Shown one piece after another: positions 1 to 7,493 of a stretch of DNA of 64,000 nucleotides. This DNA is from Rhodospirillales bacterium. Lineage in GTDB: Bacteria > Pseudomonadota > Alphaproteobacteria > Rhodospirillales > UBA2165. Positions within the stretch are counted from its first letter, which is position 1; each line of letters begins with the position of its first letter. A program made the position numbers and the translations under genes. The notes beneath the pieces are model-generated. The model searched no databases. It was not told the DNA's origin and was given only the letters and a program-made list of their open reading frames with translations. The DNA lies in NCBI GenBank assembly GCA_022823235.1, contig JAJDXO010000057.1, forward strand, positions 1 through 64,000, written 5' to 3'.

Positions 1-229
1 CGAGCCAACCTCATGCATCGAAAGCGCATCGACCGCCTCCTCGAACCCAAAACACCGCCGCCCGGAAATGCAAACCAAATGGAAATACAATGGTCGTGAA
101 AGTTAAACCGGACAGTGGTGGGTCAAGCCCGGTGATGACGACTTTTATTCCCTCTCCCTCTGGGAGAGGGATGCGAAGGCTTGGCGAGCGAAGCGAGCCG
201 TAGCCGTAGCCGGGTGAGGGGGGGGGCCG
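1..229. repeat. Left-edge non-coding stretch with palindromic repeat
   Basis: Frame +1 is open from base 1 to a TGA at 97-99. It could be the last 32 codons of a gene lying to the left, but I recognise no family in it. At 150-170 there is a perfect palindrome, CCCTCTCCC-TCT-GGGAGAGGG. It is followed by a short GCGAGCGAAGCGAGCC run and CGGGTGAGGG near 212-222. This looks like the common bacterial interspersed palindrome that places hairpins between genes, and a related C/G-run hairpin occurs near 32330. No other feature is visible. Confidence 0.45.
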
Positions 230-1150
230 CTAGTAAATCTCGTCCACGTAAAGTTTCCGGGGCAGGGTCGCCCGCTCGTAATCGGGGTTGAAGACCCGGT
301 CGGGCAGGATCACCTCGTCGTGGTGAACATCCGTGTAGGGCACCTGCTGCAGCAGATGGTGGATGCAGTTGAGCCGCGCCCGCTTCTTGTCGTCGCCCTC
401 GACGATATACCAGGGCGCTTCGGGAATATTGGTGCGCGCGAACATTTCCTCCTTGACCTTGGTGTAGTCCTCCCAGCGAATCCGCGACTGAAGATCCATC
501 GGGCTCAGTTTCCACTGTTTGAGCGGATCATGGATGCGCATCAGGAACCGGAGCTGCTGCTCCTGGTCGGTGATCGAGAACCAGTACTTGATCAGCTTGA
601 CGCCCGAGCGCGCGAGCATCCGCTCGAACTCCGGCACGTCGCGGAAGAACTCCTCCACCTCCTCCTCGGTGGCGAAGTCCATCACCCGTTCGACCCCGGC
701 GCGGTTGTACCATGACCGGTCGAAGAGAACGATTTCGCCGCCGGCGGGCAAATGCGGCACGTAGCGCTGAAAGTACCACTGGGTCGTTTCCCGCTCATTG
801 GGCGCCGGCAGCGCCACGGTGCGGCAGACCCGCGGGTTGAGCCGCTGCGTGATCCGCTTGATCACACCCCCCTTGCCGGCCGCATCCCGGCCCTCGAACA
901 GCACCACCAGCTTGTAGTCGTTCGCAATCACCCAGTCCTGGAGTCTCACCAGCTCGGCCTGGAGCTTCAGGAGCTCGCGGAAATAGGTCCGGCGCGCGAG
1001 AGTGGATTTGTGTTTGAGCTCGGTGATGTCGCGCAGCTCGCGGGCGACGCGCTCGTCATCGATCTCCATCTCCAGCTCTTCGTCGAAGCTGTCCTGCAGC
1101 TCGGCGTCGACCCAGCTTTGCTCGTTGTCCAGTGGCCCGTCCATACTCAT
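230..1150 (-). CDS. ppk2: Polyphosphate kinase 2 (PPK2 family)
   Basis: Transfers phosphate between inorganic polyphosphate and nucleotides (class I PPK2 usually makes GTP or ATP from NDP and polyP). The Walker A motif GRDAAGKGG is at about residues 86-94 and the Walker B/lid region VLFDRSWYNR at about 140-149. The family segments RWEDYTKVKEEM and WYIVEGDDKKRARLN are also visible. An ATG at 1150 gives 306 residues, the usual PPK2 length; a second in-frame ATG lies at 1144. The frame stays open further upstream to 1348, but that part has no family similarity and runs into the intergenic space. The N-terminus is acidic, as in many PPK2 proteins. The gene lies 113 bases downstream of dctM on the same strand. 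I see no operonic partner that explains its role, so stress or phosphate metabolism is inference. Confidence 0.93.
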   Translation of the reverse strand: MSMDGPLDNEQSWVDAELQDSFDEELEMEIDDERVARELRDITELKHKSTLARRTYFRELLKLQAELVRLQDWVIANDYKLVVLFEGRDAAGKGGVIKRITQRLNPRVCRTVALPAPNERETTQWYFQRYVPHLPAGGEIVLFDRSWYNRAGVERVMDFATEEEVEEFFRDVPEFERMLARSGVKLIKYWFSITDQEQQLRFLMRIHDPLKQWKLSPMDLQSRIRWEDYTKVKEEMFARTNIPEAPWYIVEGDDKKRARLNCIHHLLQQVPYTDVHHDEVILPDRVFNPDYERATLPRKLYVDEIY

Positions 1151-1263
1151 GACGCTGCTCCCGTTCGCTGCCCCGAGCCGTCCGGCAGGGCGTTGGTCAA
1201 ACTCCGCATTATAGCAGCAGACTTTGACAGTTCGGTTTCCGGATGAAAAGAGCCCCGGGAAGC

Positions 1264-2568
1264 CTACATCAGTTGGGGCAGGAACGTCGAAATCTGCGGG
1301 AAATAGACCAGGAGCGCGACGATTACCACCTCGCAGCCCAGGAACCACGCGACTCCCCGGAAGATGGTTCCGAGGGGGATCGTATCGCCGACAACGCTTT
1401 TCACGATGTAGACGTTGAAGCCCACCGGCGGGGTCATGAGCCCGATTTCAAGAAATTTAATGACCAGGACGCCAAGCCAAATGAGATCGAGGTCGAGGGC
1501 GTCGAACATCGGCAGCAGAAGCGGCAATGTCAGCAGCATGAGGCCCAGCGGGTCGAGGAACATGCCGAGCACGACGTAAATGAGCGACATGGCGATGATC
1601 AGGAGCACCGGATCGAGCGCCCAATCGCCGATCATCTGTCCCATAAAGAACGGCAGGCCGGACAAGGCCAGGAACCGGGTCAGCATGACCGCGCCGACGG
1701 CAATGAAGAATATCTTCGCCGTGTTGATCAGCGCTTCGTTGACGCTGTCCTTGAACAGCTTCCAGGTCAGCCGCCTCTGCGTCCAGGCCAGCACAAACGA
1801 CAAAAAGGCGCCGAACGCGCCCGCTTCGGTCGGGGTGACGATGCCGGCGTAAATTCCGCCGATAATCCCGATAATCAGGGCGAAAAGCGGCCATACCTGG
1901 CTCGACGCCGATAATTTTTCGCGCAGGCTGTATTTCTCGGCAACGACCGGCGCGAGTTCAGGCCGAAGCTTGCACCGCAAAATGATCATCGATGCATAGA
2001 CCGCCGCGGTCAGGATGCCGGGCAGAATGCCCGCGATCAGGAGTTTCGCGATCGACGTCTCGGCGAATATGCCGAAGAGGACCATGAGAATGCTGGGTGG
2101 AATCAGGGAACCCAACGTGCCGGCGGCGGCAACGACACCGGCGGCCATGCCCTTGTCGTAGCCCTGTTTCATCATCTCGGGGATGGCGATGCGCCCCATC
2201 GCGGCGGCGGTCGCAAGGCTGGACCCCGATGCGGCGGAAAATCCGGCGCAGGTAAAATTGCTGGCGACCGCAAGGCCGCCGGGCAGACGTCCGAGCCACA
2301 ACCGCGCCGATTTGAACAGCGCCGAACTGATCCCCGAATGGTGTGCGACGGCGCCCATCAAAAGGAACATGGGAATGGCCGAGAGATTCCAGCTTGCGGC
2401 GAATTCGAAGACCGTCGTCTTGACCACACCGACCGCCACGTCCGGCCCGCGCAGCATCATGATTCCGAGAATGGAGACGCCGCCGAGCGCAACGCCGATC
2501 GGAATTCGAATGGCGATGAGCAACAAAACCATGCCCAGGCCGAGAAAACCGATCTGTAGTCCGGTCAT
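1264..2568 (-). CDS. dctM: TRAP transporter large permease subunit (DctM)
   Basis: Inner-membrane transport subunit of a tripartite ATP-independent periplasmic transporter, which uses a sodium or proton gradient to import an acidic or other small solute. The 434-residue protein is hydrophobic throughout, consistent with the roughly 12 segments of DctM. It shows family signatures such as RIPIGVALGG near the start, SSLATAAAMGRIAIPEM, PPSILMVLFGI, TPTEAGAFGAF and LMTPPVGFNVYIVKSV. It sits 60 bases downstream of dctQ on the same strand, and the matching binding protein is divergent at 3371. The substrate cannot be read from the permease. Length and start are standard for the family. Confidence 0.95.
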   Translation of the reverse strand: MTGLQIGFLGLGMVLLLIAIRIPIGVALGGVSILGIMMLRGPDVAVGVVKTTVFEFAASWNLSAIPMFLLMGAVAHHSGISSALFKSARLWLGRLPGGLAVASNFTCAGFSAASGSSLATAAAMGRIAIPEMMKQGYDKGMAAGVVAAAGTLGSLIPPSILMVLFGIFAETSIAKLLIAGILPGILTAAVYASMIILRCKLRPELAPVVAEKYSLREKLSASSQVWPLFALIIGIIGGIYAGIVTPTEAGAFGAFLSFVLAWTQRRLTWKLFKDSVNEALINTAKIFFIAVGAVMLTRFLALSGLPFFMGQMIGDWALDPVLLIIAMSLIYVVLGMFLDPLGLMLLTLPLLLPMFDALDLDLIWLGVLVIKFLEIGLMTPPVGFNVYIVKSVVGDTIPLGTIFRGVAWFLGCEVVIVALLVYFPQISTFLPQLM

Positions 2569-2628
2569 GTGGTTACTCCAGGATGGGCAACGTCCGGATA
2601 CGGGAGCCGCGATTACGGATCATGGCTT

Positions 2629-3168
2629 TCAAATACCGGGGGACGAGCCGATTTCATCCGCGCGATCGCCGCGCAGCCACCGTATGATCTGCGCGATTAC
2701 GACGATACCCATCGCCGTCAACCCAATCGGCAGCAGCCAACGGCTCGGCCAGACGGCCACCAACTCAACGGATGTCTCCCACGCTTCACCGTCCCGAGTC
2801 CGCAGAATCGCCTCATCCGCCGTGTAGACGATCAAGAACAACAGATAGAGAACCGTCACCGCACCGGCAAAAGCCGACAACAGCCTGAGCGGCCGGCCGG
2901 ACAATTTACCGGTAAACAACTCCACGATGAGGTGGCCCTCGGTAAATGTTACGTAGGCCAGCGGCAGAAAGACCGAGGCAACCATATAGTATGCGGCGAC
3001 GATTTCGGTCGTACCGTCGATCGGGTCGTTGAGCGTATGCTTCAAAATCACATCCGCGACGATGTGGAGCATCATCATGATCGTGGCGACGCCGCCGAGG
3101 ATCATCAGTATTCGGCCCAATGCTTCAGGGTATTTTCCGGCCTTCAGTGGGATCATTGGTTTGGACAA
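2629..3168 (-). CDS. dctQ: TRAP transporter small permease subunit (DctQ)
   Basis: Small membrane subunit that pairs with DctM and stabilises the TRAP complex. The 179-residue protein has four predicted hydrophobic stretches: GRILMILGGVATIMMMLHIV, a segment after TEIVAAYYMV, LLSAFAGAVTVLYLLFLIVY, and WLLPIGLTAMGIVVIAQII. The DctQ pattern VTFTEGHLIVELF is also present. Position and orientation directly upstream of dctM make it part of the same transcript. The 200 bases between its start and the divergent dctP gene at 3371 should hold the promoters for both arms; I see no distinctive operator there. Confidence 0.92.
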   Translation of the reverse strand: MSKPMIPLKAGKYPEALGRILMILGGVATIMMMLHIVADVILKHTLNDPIDGTTEIVAAYYMVASVFLPLAYVTFTEGHLIVELFTGKLSGRPLRLLSAFAGAVTVLYLLFLIVYTADEAILRTRDGEAWETSVELVAVWPSRWLLPIGLTAMGIVVIAQIIRWLRGDRADEIGSSPGI

Positions 3169-3370
3169 CCGTTCGAATACGTCGAAGTCGATGATATCCG
3201 ATAGCGATTTCGCGGGCTTCCCGCAACAACCTTGCCAATTAAACTGGACCGATTAGACTTTCCGGAAAGCCTGCCGGCGAATCACAGGCTCCGGAAAGAC
3301 GTCAACCAGGATGACGCCCCGGGCAGTAAATTCGGCAACTGGAACACCAACAAGTCAGGGAGGGTTGGAA

Positions 3371-4492
3371 ATGAAATATACAAATACTGCTCTGCTCGCG
3401 GCCGCCGCGGGCATCTTGATCTCGGCGTCGGCGGCCACGGCCGGCGAGCTTACGTATGGGTCCTGGAACGGCCCGAAAAACGTCGTCATCGTCGAAGGCG
3501 TGGCGCCGTATCTGAAAGCGATCGAAAAGGAAACCAACGGGTCGATCACCTGGAAATTGATCGCGGGCGCGCAACTCTTCGGCGGTCGGCAGACCCTGGC
3601 CGGCATCGGCAATCGGGTGGCGGATGCCGGGGGACCCGTGATTCCCGCTTTCACCCGAAAGGCGCTGCGCTCCGCCAACGTCGTCTACGATCTCGTCAAC
3701 GCGTCCGAAAGCCCGATCGCCATGGCGGGCGCCGTTGCGGAGACCTATCACCTGAACTGCCCCGCCTGTAAAGCGGACTTCAAAAAAAACAAGACGCTCT
3801 TCATCGCGAATTACGCGGCCACCCGCTTCAACCTTCTATGCCGGGCGCCGGTAAAAACGGCGGCTGACGTCAAGGGCCGGAAAATTCGCGTGGTCGGCGC
3901 GCTTGGCCGCTACATCAAGAGCCTGGGCGCCGTACCGGTGGGCGGACCGCCCTCCAAAGCCGTTCAGGCCATGCAGCGCGGCAATCTGGACTGCATCGCC
4001 GGCCCGTCCAGCTGGATTCAGTCCTTCGGCCTTTGGGACATCTCCAAGCATGTGCTGGACGCGCCGCTTGCGATTCAGCCGACCCCTTCGGCAATGGTCA
4101 TTAACCGGTCGGTATGGAACGGCCTCAAACGGTCCGAACGCGTGGCCATTCTCAAGCATGCGCCGCGGCTGATCGCCAACACCACCATCAAGGGGTATAT
4201 GGCGGAAGACAAAATGGTTCGGCGCGAAGCGCCGAAGCGGGGCATCACGATCGTGAAGGCCGGCGACGATATTCTGTCGTCCCTCAAGGCGCACAAGGCG
4301 AAAGAGCCCGGCATCATCGCCCAGGTCGCGGCGAAAGAAGGCGTCAAGAACCCCGACGCGATCATTCAGGCCCACCTGAAGAACGTCGCGAAATGGGAAA
4401 AGATTCATGCCCGCATCGGCGACGATGTCGACAAATTCGCCGAAGCGCTTTGGACCGAGGTGTTCAGCAAACTCGATCCCGACAAAATGTAG
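3371..4492 (+). CDS. dctP: TRAP transporter solute-binding protein (DctP family)
   Basis: Periplasmic receptor that captures the substrate and delivers it to DctQM. The ATG at 3371 was chosen because it is preceded by GGGAGGGTTGGAA and starts a clean Sec signal peptide, with cleavage probably after Ala24 (ASAATA-GEL). An upstream in-frame ATG at 3311 would bury the signal. The 373-residue precursor has the DctP layout: YGSWNGPKN near the mature N-terminus, LIAGAQLFGGRQTLAGIGNRVADAG, VKGRKIRVVGALGRYIKSLGAVPV and a C-terminal helical region. The pattern RKIRVVG...LGAVPV carries the conserved arginine that binds a substrate carboxylate in many TRAP receptors, so an organic acid is the likely cargo (inference). 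Two cysteines, at CPACKADF, are unusual for the family. A hairpin terminator follows the stop. Confidence 0.93.
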   Translation: MKYTNTALLAAAAGILISASAATAGELTYGSWNGPKNVVIVEGVAPYLKAIEKETNGSITWKLIAGAQLFGGRQTLAGIGNRVADAGGPVIPAFTRKALRSANVVYDLVNASESPIAMAGAVAETYHLNCPACKADFKKNKTLFIANYAATRFNLLCRAPVKTAADVKGRKIRVVGALGRYIKSLGAVPVGGPPSKAVQAMQRGNLDCIAGPSSWIQSFGLWDISKHVLDAPLAIQPTPSAMVINRSVWNGLKRSERVAILKHAPRLIANTTIKGYMAEDKMVRREAPKRGITIVKAGDDILSSLKAHKAKEPGIIAQVAAKEGVKNPDAIIQAHLKNVAKWEKIHARIGDDVDKFAEALWTEVFSKLDPDKM

Positions 4493-4521
4493 TCGAAGCC
4501 GGAGAATTTTTTCCGCGTCGG

Positions 4522-4549
4522 AGCGGCGGCCTTCGGGCCGCCGCTTTCC
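4522..4549 (+). terminator. Rho-independent terminator after dctP
   Basis: Perfect 10-bp stem AGCGGCGGCC / GGCCGCCGCT at 4522-4531 and 4536-4545 closed by a TTCG tetraloop and followed by TTTCC. It lies 30 bases past the dctP stop. Confidence 0.8.
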
Positions 4550-4785
4550 ATTGCGGCGAATGGAAGGGGGGTGGTGCCGCCTTCGGTTCATAGGAACGAT
4601 TTGATGGTGGATATAGTCACACTAGACGATTGGTACGGTAACTCCGCACTCGATGGGAATGGATTGCCGGTTGCGGTGAATTCGCCGTGCCATGGGATTA
4701 AGCGGGCTATGTGAAATAACTGTGGCGGCGACAATTTCAGCCACTTGAACCAAATGCTCCCTTGCGACGGTCCCTGTTTAGGTTC
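4550..4785. other. Intergenic gap between dctP and the hydrolase gene
   Basis: Convergent gap. The only visible item is a 36-codon open frame, 4604-4714 on the plus strand (starts MVDIVTLDDWYG), with no recognisable family and no good ribosome-binding site. It may be a chance frame or a gene remnant. Nothing else is visible. Confidence 0.3.
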
Positions 4786-5667
4786 CTAGTCTTCGAGCAG
4801 AAAGGCAAGTTGGACGCGGTTGAATGTTTCAGCATCCTCATATTGCGGCCAGTGACCACATTCGTTCATCACGACATATCTCGAATCCGGAATCATCCGG
4901 GAAATTTGCTCACCTTCCTCCGGCGTCGCCGTCGGATCGTGAGATGTCCAGACCACCAAGGTTGGGGAAGTTATCGAATTGTATTGAGCTTCGCTGAACA
5001 TATTCCGTTTGCGGATCTCCATTTCCTGGAGGCACATGACATGGCGCATGATAACGTCGAAACCATCTTGCTCGTAAATCTTTTGCCGCGTCCGGACCAA
5101 ATCGTCGAACACCATGGATTTATCATACATGAGCCATTCCAGGCGTTCCCTGATGAAATCCCAGGTAGGCTCGGACGCAGCCTGATTTGACAGTTTTTGC
5201 AGCCGACTCATGACCTCCGGGTGCGCCGTCCAGCCGCCGGCGGTGTTCAGCACGAGCCGGTCGACCACTTCGGGGTGGTGAACCGCCATATGCGTCGACA
5301 CCCAGCCGCCGAGAGACTCACCGCTGAAATGTGCCTTGTCGGCACCGAGCGCGCCCAGCACCTTTAGCACATGGTCCGCATACACGGGCATCTCGTAGTC
5401 GATTTCCGGTTTATCACTCCAACCATGACCCACAAGGTCGATTGAAACCGTCCTGAAATGCTCTCCGTGCACTGCCAGATTTCGAACGTAGGTCTCCGCA
5501 TGACCGCCAATGCCATGAAGCATTAAAAGAAGTGGCTGATCCGGTGAACCGGTCGCGAGGTATCTGGTCCGAATACCCCCGGCATCCAAATATCCCTGCT
5601 CGAATTCAACCCCTTTGAGTTCATCCCAAATGCTGAAAGCCGGTTTACCCCTGCTCATTTCATTCAT
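4786..5667 (-). CDS. Alpha/beta hydrolase, meta-cleavage-product hydrolase type
   Basis: Soluble serine hydrolase of the alpha/beta fold. The catalytic triad is visible: Ser118 in the nucleophile elbow GESLGG, Asp244 in SHDPTA and His272 in CGHWPQ. The oxyanion-hole segment LHGIGGHAE is at about 51-58. The lid is short and the 293-residue length fits the MhpC/BphD-like group, which cleaves C-C bonds in ring-fission products, although many relatives act on esters. The sequence gives no direct substrate clue, and no aromatic-degradation genes are nearby. It is transcribed towards dctP, alone. The ATG at 5667 has a second in-frame ATG three codons later. Confidence 0.85.
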   Translation of the reverse strand: MNEMSRGKPAFSIWDELKGVEFEQGYLDAGGIRTRYLATGSPDQPLLLMLHGIGGHAETYVRNLAVHGEHFRTVSIDLVGHGWSDKPEIDYEMPVYADHVLKVLGALGADKAHFSGESLGGWVSTHMAVHHPEVVDRLVLNTAGGWTAHPEVMSRLQKLSNQAASEPTWDFIRERLEWLMYDKSMVFDDLVRTRQKIYEQDGFDVIMRHVMCLQEMEIRKRNMFSEAQYNSITSPTLVVWTSHDPTATPEEGEQISRMIPDSRYVVMNECGHWPQYEDAETFNRVQLAFLLED

Positions 5668-5922
5668 GCCAACCGCCAGATCCTAAAATTCCGTTCATAT
5701 CATTGCGCGGTCATCATGCCCATTCGAAATTTTGCGCACGGTTCGCGCTCGTCGAGTGCGGTGGAACTGGCGAGGCTGCGTGGGTCGAGAGTTGGCAGGC
5801 GCGGCCGTGAACCGCGAGACGCCCGTCCGCTTAGGGTCAGGAGCAGAGGAGTTGATAGCCAGACTATGTTGTCTGCTTTGCGCCTTACTGGCGACGTTGT
5901 AAATGCAGTTTAAAATGGGAAA

Positions 5923-5998
5923 TGGTGCCGCCTGGGTGACTTGAACACCCGACCCCCGCATTACGAATGCGATGCTCTACCAGCTGAGCTAAGGCGGC
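5923..5998 (-). tRNA. tRNA-Thr (anticodon CGU)
   Basis: On the minus strand a complete cloverleaf is readable. The acceptor stem GCCGCCT pairs with AGGCGGC, the D-arm starts AGCTCAGCTGG, and the anticodon stem TCGCA/TGCGG encloses loop TTCGTAA, which gives anticodon CGT (CGU in RNA). The T-arm GTTCAAGTC is present, as are discriminator A and an encoded CCA at 5923-5925. Length is 76 bases. It reads ACG codons. Confidence 0.96.
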
Positions 5999-6071
5999 CC
6001 ATCTCCGGACCGGGTGGTAATATACCGCCCGCCGTCCTTTTTCCAGCGCGGATTGGGCTGCGCGGCCCCGG

Positions 6072-7490
6072 CTAATTGGCGGTGGGCTTGTCCCCGTCCG
6101 CGGGCGCGGCGGCGGGCTCTTCGCCGGTTTCTTCCGCCGGCGCCGCCTCGGGCTCCAGGGTCTCGCCGTGATGAAACTCCTCGTCCGCCGCGTAAGCCGC
6201 CACCCTGGGCGGCGTGGCCCATTCGAAACTGTCGAATTGTCCGCAGCGGCCGCAGACCGCATCCCACTCCGCGACCACGTTGCCGCAATTGTCGCAGACC
6301 CACGCCGGGTCGGGATCGGCGACGGCTATCCGGCGCAGCCAATCCCGCGCGGCGTCCGGGTTGATGCCCTCGGCCTCTTCGAGTTCCGCCATATAGCGGC
6401 AGATCCGCGCCGAGGGCTCGTCGCCGGCGACCGCGTCCAGATGCTCCCGGGCTTCCTTGAACATGCCGCTGTTGAGGGCCGCCCGGGCCAGCGCGAGGTG
6501 GCTCTCGGGGTGATCCTTGTTGTTCCCGGCCAGCCGCTCCAGAAGCCGCATCTTTTCCTGGGCGTTGTCGCTGTCGCTCAGGCCCTCCATCACCGCCACC
6601 AGCGCCGGGTGGGGGTTGACCACCCAGGTTTCCTCTATGATCGAGGCGGCGCGGCGGCGCTTGCCGGCGCCGTTCAGCAGCCGCGCATAGCGGACCGCGG
6701 CGGGAACGAAACGCGGCGCCAGATTGTTGGCCCGTTTGGCCAACTGCAGCGCCTCGTCGAGATTACCCTCATCCTCGGCGGCGACGCTCTGGCCATGGGT
6801 CAGCACGGCGCGGCGGCGGCGTCCCACATCGGCATCGATGGTCTTGTTCTTCACCGACTTGCGGACCGTCGCCTCCGCATCCGACCACTTGCTTTCCTTC
6901 ACCTGAAGATCGAACAGGGTCTCGGTGACGCCCTCGGTCTTGGGTTTGAGTTCCACCGCCTGCTCGGCAAGCTCGATGGCGCTTTCGGAATCTCCCTCCT
7001 GCATGGCCTGGTTGAGCTGTCCCCGGAGACCGAGATAGCGGGTCTCCTTCTGTTCGGACATGGCCTCGAAGAACTTGTGGGCCGCCGCGTCGTCCCCCGA
7101 CAGCTGGGCCGCCTGCGCCGACAGCAGCATGGTGAGCGGCGGCTCTCCCAGCAGCCGCTCGGCCCGGCGGGCCTGACGCCGCGCCTCGACGGCATCGCCG
7201 GCCGCCACCGCGACCATCCCCTGGGTCAGGGCCCTGTAGCCGCGCCGGCGCCGGCTGTCCTGCCGCGCGCGGCCGATCTTCCGGGGGGCGGTCCGGAACG
7301 CCGACCACAGCCGCCAGAAGGCCGCGAACCCCACCGCCAGCGTCAGGACCGCGGCGAACAGCACCCCGATCGAGGTATCGACCCGGTATCCCAGCCACTC
7401 GAGGGTGACCGAACTCGGCGTATCGGCGATCAGCGCGGCCCCCCACGCCACGGCGCCGATCAATATGAGAAACCAGATCGTCCTGAACAT
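6072..7490 (-). CDS. hemY: HemY-family TPR membrane protein with C-terminal zinc ribbon
   Basis: Inner-membrane protein of the HemY N-terminal family, co-encoded with haem biosynthesis enzymes; this is not the protoporphyrinogen oxidase also called HemY. Two membrane segments lie at about residues 5-23 and 41-60 (VGFAAFWRLW), followed by a long helical TPR-like region. At 399-416 is a zinc-ribbon/rubredoxin-like knuckle, CDNC-x10-CGRC, followed by GQFDSFEW, resembling the C-terminal metal domain of LapB/YciM. A Glu/Ala/Pro-rich tail ends the 472-residue protein. It starts 3 bases after the hemD fusion gene and is the last gene of the hemC-hemD-hemY operon. A role in assembling or regulating haem or envelope pathways is inferred from family and context. 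Confidence 0.85.
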   Translation of the reverse strand: MFRTIWFLILIGAVAWGAALIADTPSSVTLEWLGYRVDTSIGVLFAAVLTLAVGFAAFWRLWSAFRTAPRKIGRARQDSRRRRGYRALTQGMVAVAAGDAVEARRQARRAERLLGEPPLTMLLSAQAAQLSGDDAAAHKFFEAMSEQKETRYLGLRGQLNQAMQEGDSESAIELAEQAVELKPKTEGVTETLFDLQVKESKWSDAEATVRKSVKNKTIDADVGRRRRAVLTHGQSVAAEDEGNLDEALQLAKRANNLAPRFVPAAVRYARLLNGAGKRRRAASIIEETWVVNPHPALVAVMEGLSDSDNAQEKMRLLERLAGNNKDHPESHLALARAALNSGMFKEAREHLDAVAGDEPSARICRYMAELEEAEGINPDAARDWLRRIAVADPDPAWVCDNCGNVVAEWDAVCGRCGQFDSFEWATPPRVAAYAADEEFHHGETLEPEAAPAEETGEEPAAAPADGDKPTAN

Positions 7491-7493
7491 GGG

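Noticed and set aside
1..99. Left-edge open frame considered as a transposase C-terminus
   Set aside because: Only 32 codons with no recognisable motif; not enough to support an IS call.
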